Below, in pieces: positions 35,011-41,502 of a DNA stretch of 41,502 nucleotides (position 1 is its first letter; each line of letters opens with the position of its first letter). The position numbers and the translations under genes are program-made. The stretch is from Candidatus Aquicultor sp. (GTDB taxonomy: Bacteria > Actinomycetota > Aquicultoria > Aquicultorales > Aquicultoraceae): positions 1 to 41,502 of the forward strand of contig JAUXNY010000150.1 in the NCBI GenBank assembly GCA_030682615.1, read 5' to 3'. Below the pieces are notes generated by a model. That model ran no database searches. It was not told the origin of the DNA and was given only the letters and a program-made list of their open reading frames with translations.

Positions 35011-36431
35011 TAAGACTAAAGGCGGCTGAGATAGTATTATGCACGGGCGGCGTACTTTTGTACGGGTCGCTGGATGCCAGGGTCAACGGCGTCGGCATAG
35101 ACAGTCGAGCCGTTGTCTTCGGGGATCTCTTTATACCCCTTAAGGGGACGACCGATGGTCATGCGTACATAGAGGACGCGATAAGAGTCGGCGCAGCCGG
35201 CTTCTTGATTGAAAGCGGGGCGGTATCGCGCGGTATGAAGCCACCGGCCGGGGCGCAATTTGCGGTCGAGGTCGCCGACACACTCCGCGCGTTCCAGGCG
35301 ATAGCAGCGTATTATCGCGCAAAGCTATCGGCAACCGTCATAGGCGTGACGGGCAGTACGGGCAAGACGACTACTAAAGACATGTTGACCGGTGTGCTTT
35401 CGAAATCGATGAACGTTGTAAGCACAACCAAGAATTATAACAATGAGATTGGAGTCCCGCTGACCATTCTAAAAGCCGATCTAGATACGTCGGTCCTAGT
35501 TGTAGAGATGGGCATGAGGGGTCTTGGTCAAATAAAGGAGCTTGCCGATATCGCGGCACCCAACATCGGGGTCATCACGAATATCGGGGAAGCGCATATA
35601 GAGCTTCTTGGCTCACCAGAGAAGATAGCCCATGCGAAAGCCGAGCTTATCGAGGCGATTTCGGTCGATGGCGCAGCGGTGCTAAACGCCGATTGTGCCT
35701 GGAGCACGAGCATCTCGAATAGGACGTCGGCCAGGATGATCACATACGGCATCGCCGACGGCGACGTGCGCGCATCCGGTATCGAAGTCGACCAACTGGG
35801 CAGGGCCGCTTTCAGCTTGACAGTCGGTGACTCTTCGAGTTATCGTGTACGTCTTGCCGTACCCGGCAGGCACAACGTTTACAATGCGCTCGCGGCAATC
35901 GCGGTCGGCATTGAGCTTGGGTTGAGCATAGACAGCATCAGACTCGCGCTGGCAGAGTGCAAGCCAACATCGATGCGGATGGAAATAGTCACAACCGAGC
36001 GGGACGTGTTGATATTAAACGACGCGTATAATGCGAATCCTGCTTCTATGGAGGCAGCCCTTTCGACCTTGATGGATATCGAGACGAAGGGACGGCGTAT
36101 CGCGGTCCTGGGCGACATGCTGGAGTTGGGGCCGGTATCGAGGGAAGCGCACCGGCGGATAGGTGAAGTCGTGGCCGTGCTTGGCGTCGATATTTTGGTA
36201 GCGGTGGGAGTTGAGGGCCGGCTTATTGCGGAGGCGGCAGTTAGGGCCGGCATGAGCAATAAGGCGGTCATTGCCTGCATGGACGTTCATACGGCCACCC
36301 AAGTACTCGGGCAGCTGGGCGTTGAGCGAGACGCGGTGCTTGTAAAGGCGTCGCGGGCAATGGGGTTAGAAAAAATCGTAGAAGCGCTGGTAGCATGTGA
36401 TGAAGCAGAATTTAGAACACAGAATCCGTAA
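35007..36431 (+). CDS. murF: UDP-MurNAc-tripeptide D-Ala-D-Ala ligase
   Basis: Mur ligase attaching D-Ala-D-Ala to complete the UDP-MurNAc-pentapeptide; 474 residues. Seen: the N-terminal substrate domain (GVGIDSRAVVFGDLFIPLKG), the P-loop GVTGSTGKTTTKDM, TKNYNNEIGVPLT, VEMGMRGLGQIKEL, and DAYNANPASMEAAL, all MurF-typical. It overlaps the murE stop by 4 nt (ATGA). Confidence 0.97.
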   Translation: MIRLKAAEIVLCTGGVLLYGSLDARVNGVGIDSRAVVFGDLFIPLKGTTDGHAYIEDAIRVGAAGFLIESGAVSRGMKPPAGAQFAVEVADTLRAFQAIAAYYRAKLSATVIGVTGSTGKTTTKDMLTGVLSKSMNVVSTTKNYNNEIGVPLTILKADLDTSVLVVEMGMRGLGQIKELADIAAPNIGVITNIGEAHIELLGSPEKIAHAKAELIEAISVDGAAVLNADCAWSTSISNRTSARMITYGIADGDVRASGIEVDQLGRAAFSLTVGDSSSYRVRLAVPGRHNVYNALAAIAVGIELGLSIDSIRLALAECKPTSMRMEIVTTERDVLILNDAYNANPASMEAALSTLMDIETKGRRIAVLGDMLELGPVSREAHRRIGEVVAVLGVDILVAVGVEGRLIAEAAVRAGMSNKAVIACMDVHTATQVLGQLGVERDAVLVKASRAMGLEKIVEALVACDEAEFRTQNP

Positions 36432-36596
36432 AACGTCCGTGCGCTGCCTTTTTCTTTGTGGCGGTTGCCCGTGCCCGCATCCAAACGTCTAAAGATTCTG
36501 ACTTCTTAAAATCTGTTCTCTTGCGATGATTACCGTGACCGTCGTGCGGTCGGCAGTGAAATGCGTTTTCTTAGTTGAGCAAGGATAACAGTCGAG

Positions 36597-37643
36597 ATGA
36601 TTGCATTTTTTAGGTATCCGACATACCAAATATTTATGACGGCCGTCATGGCGTTGATAATAACAGCGGCGCTTACTCCTATCTGGATAAAGCTGTTGCG
36701 CAGGGAGGGCTTGGGCCAAGTCGTCAGAATCGATGGACCCCAGAAACACCTGACCAAGTCGGGAACTCCGACTATGGGCGGGATTATCATCCTATTTACG
36801 ATCGCCATAACTTATTCTCTGATAGCGACGACCACGATGCGCGGCGTCGTAGCGATTATAACCATTCTCGCCTGCGGCTTGTTAGGGTTTGTCGACGATT
36901 ACAGTAAAATCGTAAAGGCGAGGTCGCTAGGTTTGAGAGCGCGAGCTAAAATATTCTGGCAGCTGGTAATCGCGGTCGCCGCAGGCCTGCTCGCCGTCAA
37001 TTTCGCCGGGCTCGATACCGATGTCTCTATCCCCCTGACCAGCATCGTCATACCGATGGGACAACCGTCCTTTAGGATCGCCTTTGCCGGTATAGACGTC
37101 ATCATCCCGCTTTTATACATCGCGTTTGTTCTTTTCATAATTGTCGCTGCTACGAATACGGTCAATCTTACCGATGGTCTTGACGGGCTGGCGGCCGGAA
37201 CCGTGACTATATCGATGCTCGCGTTTGCGGGTATCGCCTTCCAGCAGGGGAGGCTCGATCTAGCCATAATCTGTGCCGCGGCGGGAGGGGCGTGCATCGG
37301 ATTCTTATGGTTCAATAGCTATCCGGCGAGCATTTTTATGGGGGATACCGGTTCGCTGGGTTTAGGCGGAGCTATCGCGATTATGTCAATCCTGACCGAG
37401 ACCGAACTATTGCTCGGTCTCATCGGAGGCATTTATGTGATTGAAGGCCTCTCCGTTATCGCGCAAGTGATAAGTTTTCGCCTGTTCAAAGTGCGGGTCT
37501 TGAAGATGGCCCCGATCCATCACCACTTCGAGATGTTGGGTTGGTCTGAGACGCAGATAATGATGAGGTTTTGGATAGTCTCCGGGATTCTCTCGGGCAT
37601 CGGGTTTGGCGTCTACTTCATGATGGCGGCGGGGGGCGGATAA
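36597..37643 (+). CDS. mraY: phospho-MurNAc-pentapeptide transferase MraY
   Basis: Polytopic membrane enzyme transferring phospho-MurNAc-pentapeptide to undecaprenyl phosphate to make lipid I; 348 residues with about ten membrane segments. Seen: TPTMGGI near 60, the Mg-binding FVDDYSK, NLTDGLDGLAAGT, and the HHH loop APIHHHFEMLGWSE. A 165-nt spacer separates it from murF; it holds one small hairpin (GACCG-tcgtg-CGGTC, 36537-36551). Its TAA overlaps the murD ATG by one base. Confidence 0.97.
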   Translation: MIAFFRYPTYQIFMTAVMALIITAALTPIWIKLLRREGLGQVVRIDGPQKHLTKSGTPTMGGIIILFTIAITYSLIATTTMRGVVAIITILACGLLGFVDDYSKIVKARSLGLRARAKIFWQLVIAVAAGLLAVNFAGLDTDVSIPLTSIVIPMGQPSFRIAFAGIDVIIPLLYIAFVLFIIVAATNTVNLTDGLDGLAAGTVTISMLAFAGIAFQQGRLDLAIICAAAGGACIGFLWFNSYPASIFMGDTGSLGLGGAIAIMSILTETELLLGLIGGIYVIEGLSVIAQVISFRLFKVRVLKMAPIHHHFEMLGWSETQIMMRFWIVSGILSGIGFGVYFMMAAGGG

Positions 37644-39007
37644 TGGATTTGTCGAATAAACGGGTGCTGGTCATAGGGCTTGGGCGCAGCGGAAAAGCCG
37701 CGGCACTTAAGCTGAAAGGCCTGGGAGCGAGCGTTCTGGCGTCGGATGTGTCGACGGCGGATGAGATGTCGGCGCTTGCGCAGGAGTTGCGCGCGGGCGG
37801 CATCGATGTAGAGCTGGGGGCGCAGGATGATAGTTTGCTCACCGGTGTCGATCTCGTCGTCGTCAGCCCCGGCGTGCCGAGTCGTGTCCCGTTGCTGTTG
37901 GCGGCAAGAAATCTCGGTCTGCCGGTTTGGAGCGAGATTGAGCTGGCCTACCGGCTTACGGATAAACCGATAATCGCCATCACGGGAACGAACGGCAAGA
38001 CAACGACGACGACCCTTATAGGAGAGGTTTTCGATGCGGCGGGACATTCAGCCGCAGTCGGGGGCAATATCGGCACACCGCTCGTGTCGATTGCTGACGA
38101 TAGTGGCGTCGAGACACTCATAGTCGAGGTGAGCAGTTTTCAGCTCGATACGATCGTCGATTTCAGACCGAAAATCGCCGTTCTTTTAAATATTACGGAG
38201 GACCACCTCGATTGGCACCCGGATTTTGCCGACTATGCGAGGGCCAAGAGCAGGATATTTTTGAACCAGACGGCGGATGACATCGCCGTCTTAAATCTCG
38301 ACGACCCGCAGGTGAAAGCCCTGGTGCCGGGGATAATAGCGAGAGTCATCGGCACGAGCAAAGATGAGCTTAAGAGCGGTGTCTGTGTCAGCGGAGGGCG
38401 TATGGTGATACGCCTCGATAAGGAAATCGATCTCTGCGGCGTCGGTGAGCTTAAGGTTCGCGGCAGCCACAATATCGACAACGTCATGGCGGTCGCGGCG
38501 GCCTGTTACGCCGCGGGCATTGAAGCGCAGGTCATAGCGAACACCGTGACCGGGTTCTCCGGACTTCAACACCGGGTGGAATTTGTGGAAACGATTAATG
38601 GGGTCTCTTATTATAATGATTCGAAAGCGACCAATGTAGATGCGACGGTCAAGGCGCTGACAGCCTTTACGGAGCCGCTCGTTCTTCTGGCCGGCGGTAG
38701 AAATAAAGGCAATAGTTTTGTCCCGCTGGCCCGGAGTTTGGGTCCGGGCGTCAAAGCCGTGGTTGGTTTTGGCGAAGCGGGTCGCGATATCTTACAGGTG
38801 ATGCCGGGGGATATCCGCCAGGAATATGAGGCAACGGTCGAGGACGCGGTGGTGCGTGCCGCAGCCCTTTCGCAGCCGGGCGACGTGGTGCTGTTATCCC
38901 CGGCATGTGCGAGTTTCGACGCATTCAATGGTTATACTCAAAGAGGGGACGCCTTTAAGAAAGCCGTTATGGGCCTTGGGGTAAGCGATGGCGAGAGCAA
39001 GAACTAA
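37643..39007 (+). CDS. murD: UDP-MurNAc-L-Ala:D-Glu ligase
   Basis: Mur ligase adding D-glutamate; 454 residues. Seen: the N-terminal Rossmann start KRVLVIGLGRSGKAAALKL, the P-loop AITGTNGKTTTTTLI, VEVSSFQLDTI, LNITEDHLDWH, and NDSKATNVDATVKAL, typical of MurD. The ATG at 37643 overlaps the mraY stop (TAATG); the frame extends to 37571 inside mraY but that stretch is not MurD-like. The end overlaps ftsW by 20 nt. Confidence 0.96.
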   Translation: MDLSNKRVLVIGLGRSGKAAALKLKGLGASVLASDVSTADEMSALAQELRAGGIDVELGAQDDSLLTGVDLVVVSPGVPSRVPLLLAARNLGLPVWSEIELAYRLTDKPIIAITGTNGKTTTTTLIGEVFDAAGHSAAVGGNIGTPLVSIADDSGVETLIVEVSSFQLDTIVDFRPKIAVLLNITEDHLDWHPDFADYARAKSRIFLNQTADDIAVLNLDDPQVKALVPGIIARVIGTSKDELKSGVCVSGGRMVIRLDKEIDLCGVGELKVRGSHNIDNVMAVAAACYAAGIEAQVIANTVTGFSGLQHRVEFVETINGVSYYNDSKATNVDATVKALTAFTEPLVLLAGGRNKGNSFVPLARSLGPGVKAVVGFGEAGRDILQVMPGDIRQEYEATVEDAVVRAAALSQPGDVVLLSPACASFDAFNGYTQRGDAFKKAVMGLGVSDGESKN

Positions 39008-40457
39008 AGACAGACATGATTATTATAGGTTGCTCGGGCTAGTCTTCATCATGATTTTGTTCGGGCTGATCATGGTGTTGTCGGCGAGCTCTATTCGCGC
39101 ATTTGCGAGCACCGGTGACAGCTATTACTATATCAAGAAGCAGTCGCTGGCAGCATTGATAGGTTTTGTGGCGCTTATGATCGCGTCTCGCATCCCGTTG
39201 CGCACCATACAGGGTCTCGCGCGTCCCGCGGTCGGCCTGTCATTGATAATGCTGGTAGCCGTACTCATTCCCGGCGTCGGCAAGAGCGCCGGTGGTGCGA
39301 CAAGCTGGTTTTCGTTTGGCGGGTTTCAAATACAGCCGTCAGAGATAGCTAAACTTGCGGTCATCATATTCACCGCGGACGTCTTTACCCGCTACCGCAA
39401 AGACCTTGATGACCTCAAAGAGCTGTTCTATTCATATGCGGTAGTAATTATATTGGTAGTGACCCTAATTATGCTCCAGCCCGATATGGGGACGACCATC
39501 ACTATCTGCCTGGCTGTCCTCGCTACCGTCTTTGTCGCGGGTTTCGACCTGAAGTACCTCTTCTTGCTGGCGACGACGGGAGGAATCGGTGCGACCTATC
39601 TTATATACTCCGCATCCTATCGTCTCAAGCGCATTTCAGCCTTTCTAAACCCATCGGCCGACCCATTGGGAGCCGGTTATCAGATAAGGCAGTCGTTGCT
39701 GGCATTTGGGTCCGGCGGGCTTTTCGGCGTGGGTTTAGGGATGAGCAGGCAAAAGTACTTCTACCTTCCAGCGGCGCACACCGATTTTATCTTCGCGATA
39801 ATCGGCGAGGAGCTCGGGCTGCTCGGAACGCTGGCAACGATTATTCTGTTCGCCTCGTTTGCCTATTATGGCGTGCGGATATCGCTCAAATGCAACAGCC
39901 ACTTCGGGCGCCTGTTGGGCACTGGTGTTACTTCTATGATAGTGCTGCAAGCCTTGGTAAACATGGGAACGGTAACGCAGATCCTGCCCATAACCGGCAT
40001 ACCGATGCCGTTTATAAGCTATGGCGGCTCTTCGCTCATGGTCAACCTTGCGGCAGTCGGCCTACTCTTAAGCATCGCCGTCGAAAACGAACGTGAGTCG
40101 AAATCGCGGCGTCGGAAGTCAAGGCTGAGCTTATTCGACGGCTCCCAGGAGGATTTGGCTGAACGCAAGACCACGTCACGCTCGAGAAAGACGAAGAAGA
40201 GCGCCTCGCGGAAGAAGCCTGTCGCGGCATCCTCGAATGTGGTATCAATGAAGGACTCGAAGAGCGCCACCTCTGCCAAAGCTACGAGTAAAAAGCGCAA
40301 AGCCGGCGCAAAGAAGCGTTCAAGCAGTAGCGCAACTAATGCGACAGGGAGAACCAAAACGAATGCGAGTGATAATAAGCGGCGGCGGAACAGCGGGACA
40401 CGTGTATCCGGGTCTGGCACTAGCCGCAGCACTACAAAGAGCAAAAAAAGACCTTGA
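38988..40457 (+). CDS. ftsW: FtsW peptidoglycan polymerase with long basic tail
   Basis: SEDS-family glycosyltransferase polymerising lipid II at the septum together with FtsI; 489 residues. Ten membrane segments fill residues about 14-366. Seen: PSEIAK (117-122), QPDMGT (164-169), the catalytic-region Asp266 in AHTDFIFAIIGEELG, and PFISYGGSS (341-349). After residue 370 comes a 119-residue cytoplasmic tail almost entirely of Lys, Arg, Ser, Thr and Ala (for example SRSRKTKKSASRKK and SKKRKAGAKKRSSSS). The last 31 residues are encoded in DNA that also encodes the start of murG. FtsW proteins usually end soon after the last membrane segment; some actinobacterial ones have longer tails. Confidence 0.95.
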   Translation: MARARTKDRHDYYRLLGLVFIMILFGLIMVLSASSIRAFASTGDSYYYIKKQSLAALIGFVALMIASRIPLRTIQGLARPAVGLSLIMLVAVLIPGVGKSAGGATSWFSFGGFQIQPSEIAKLAVIIFTADVFTRYRKDLDDLKELFYSYAVVIILVVTLIMLQPDMGTTITICLAVLATVFVAGFDLKYLFLLATTGGIGATYLIYSASYRLKRISAFLNPSADPLGAGYQIRQSLLAFGSGGLFGVGLGMSRQKYFYLPAAHTDFIFAIIGEELGLLGTLATIILFASFAYYGVRISLKCNSHFGRLLGTGVTSMIVLQALVNMGTVTQILPITGIPMPFISYGGSSLMVNLAAVGLLLSIAVENERESKSRRRKSRLSLFDGSQEDLAERKTTSRSRKTKKSASRKKPVAASSNVVSMKDSKSATSAKATSKKRKAGAKKRSSSSATNATGRTKTNASDNKRRRNSGTRVSGSGTSRSTTKSKKRP

Positions 40458-41496
40458 AATATTGTTCGTAGGCACCAGCGCGGGTTTAGAGGCGACTTTG
40501 GTGCCGCAAGCCGGCTATAACTTCAAGGCCATCGAGGCAAAAGGCTTGCCCCGAAAACCTTCGTTCAAGGCGTTCGGCACCTTTCTTTCGGCCGGCAAGG
40601 GAACGATAGAAGCCGCGAATCTTCTGCGGCACTTCAAGCCCGATATCGTCGTCGGAATGGGCGCGTATGTTAGCCTGCCGGTCGTTGGCGCAGCGGTATT
40701 GCTCCATATCCCAACGGTCGTCCATGAGCAAAACGCGCTGCCCGGGCTTGTAAACCGGGTTCTTGGGCGGGTGGCGAGCGCCGTGGCGGTCTCCTATCCG
40801 GATATGGAGGAGTATTTTTCTCGCGGCAAGCGTGTCGAAGTCACCGGCAATCCGATTCGCCGGGAAATATTAGACGCTCACCGCGAGACCGCAATAAAAG
40901 CCTTTGGGCTCGATGAAAAACGCAAGACCCTGTTGGTTTTTGGCGGCAGCAGGGGGGCGCAGAAGATAAACGAAGCGGTTGTTGAGGCGTATGATACGTG
41001 GCGTCATAACGACAGCTTGCAGATAGTCCATGCTACGGGTAAGATAAACTATGAACTGGTAAAGAGAGCGATTGAAGATATACAAAGAGGGGACGATAGC
41101 CTTCGTTACGAAGCTCTCCCGTATATCGATGACATGAGTATCGCTTACGCCGGTTCCGATCTTTTAGTCTGCCGGTCGGGAGCGACAACGATTGCCGAGA
41201 TAACAGCGAAAGGTTTGCCGGCGATCCTTATCCCGTATCCATACGCGACCGACAACCACCAGGAAAAAAATGCGCGAAGCCTCAAAGATACAGGCGCGGC
41301 CGAGGTCATATTGGATAGGGAACTGTCGGGCGACGCATTACGTGAAATGGTCGACTCTCTCATATCGGATGAAGAGCGCTTGCGCGCCATGAGAGAAGCG
41401 TCGCTCACGTTCGGAAAGCCGGACGCGGATGAAAATCTAGCAGCTCTCGTCTTCGAAATAAGTGAGACGAACTCGACGGTGAAGGTCGCAGACTAG
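40363..41496 (+). CDS. murG: lipid II synthase MurG
   Basis: Membrane-associated glycosyltransferase adding GlcNAc to lipid I; 377 residues, complete to its TAG at 41494. Seen: the GGGTAGHVYPGLALA loop (7-21), VGMGAYVSLPVVGAA, HEQNALPGLVNR, FGGSRGAQKINEAV and the UDP-GlcNAc site CRSGATTIAEI, then PYPYATDNHQEKNA. I chose the ATG at 40363; CAGGGAG lies 11 nt upstream, and an ATG at 40339 would add eight residues. The first 95 nt overlap the ftsW tail in a different frame. ftsQ or murC would be expected next, beyond the window. Confidence 0.96.
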   Translation: MRVIISGGGTAGHVYPGLALAAALQRAKKDLEILFVGTSAGLEATLVPQAGYNFKAIEAKGLPRKPSFKAFGTFLSAGKGTIEAANLLRHFKPDIVVGMGAYVSLPVVGAAVLLHIPTVVHEQNALPGLVNRVLGRVASAVAVSYPDMEEYFSRGKRVEVTGNPIRREILDAHRETAIKAFGLDEKRKTLLVFGGSRGAQKINEAVVEAYDTWRHNDSLQIVHATGKINYELVKRAIEDIQRGDDSLRYEALPYIDDMSIAYAGSDLLVCRSGATTIAEITAKGLPAILIPYPYATDNHQEKNARSLKDTGAAEVILDRELSGDALREMVDSLISDEERLRAMREASLTFGKPDADENLAALVFEISETNSTVKVAD

Positions 41497-41502
41497 ACAA
41501 TA

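Overview
The window is a chromosomal housekeeping segment of a Gram-positive-type, diderm-lacking bacterium. The content points to a deep-branching, probably anaerobic or microaerophilic member of the Actinomycetota (an Aquicultoria- or Coriobacteriia-like lineage). This placement is inference. It rests on rapZ-yvcK-whiA followed by a gap-pgk-tpiA-gpmI-secG run, a TadB with an apparent extracellular von Willebrand-like part, recD2, rubredoxin/desulforedoxin/flavodiiron genes, menG, and frequent TTG starts (eight of about 33 genes). No insertion sequence, prophage, CRISPR array, rRNA or tRNA was seen.

Layout. 1-2263: the end of a Tad pilus/secretion locus (tadB 5'-truncated by the window edge, then tadC). 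2292-4334 (-): an NfrB-type membrane glycosyltransferase with C-terminal MshEN-like modules, convergent to tadC. 4570-4836 (-): rpsT. 5166-10998 (+): murJ-lepA-uvrC-MGMT, tightly packed. 11075-13886: rapZ-yvcK-whiA. 14172-19320: lower glycolysis (gap, pgk, tpiA, gpmI) and secG, ending in a clear rho-independent terminator. 19502-21151: an orphan peptide-binding lipoprotein. 21293-22919: rubredoxin, a 46-residue desulforedoxin-like protein and an FprA flavodiiron protein, an O2/NO-scavenging unit. 23143-25416: recD2. 25608-25955 (-) and 26176-26916 (+): a STAS antagonist and menG, divergent over overlapping promoters. 27006-27461 (-): an unknown membrane protein. 27808-28764: a new small charged protein, a GlsB/YeaQ membrane protein and a soluble P-type-ATPase-like HAD protein. 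28997-41496: the dcw cell-wall cluster mraZ-rsmH-ftsL-ftsI-(unknown)-murE-murF-mraY-murD-ftsW-murG.

How it fits together. The dcw cluster plus murJ supplies lipid II synthesis (MurE, F, D, MraY, MurG), its flipping (MurJ) and its polymerisation and crosslinking at the septum (FtsW, FtsI, FtsL). RapZ, YvcK and WhiA are regulators usually linked to envelope metabolism or division, and the glycolytic run lies next to them.

Most unusual points: (1) FtsW carries a roughly 119-residue Lys/Arg/Ser-rich tail whose last part is overprinted on the start of murG over 95 nt; (2) an unrecognised 199-residue protein with a duplicated GYLW motif sits between ftsI and murE; (3) three perfectly 10-bp-phased AGTGG boxes lie in front of mraZ; (4) many promoters have the extended -10 form TGnTAnnnT, one of them placed so that menG would be leaderless; (5) a 57-residue small protein with a strong ribosome binding site follows two tandem hairpins. 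I did not find a clear new defence or mobile system; the window is mostly core genome.
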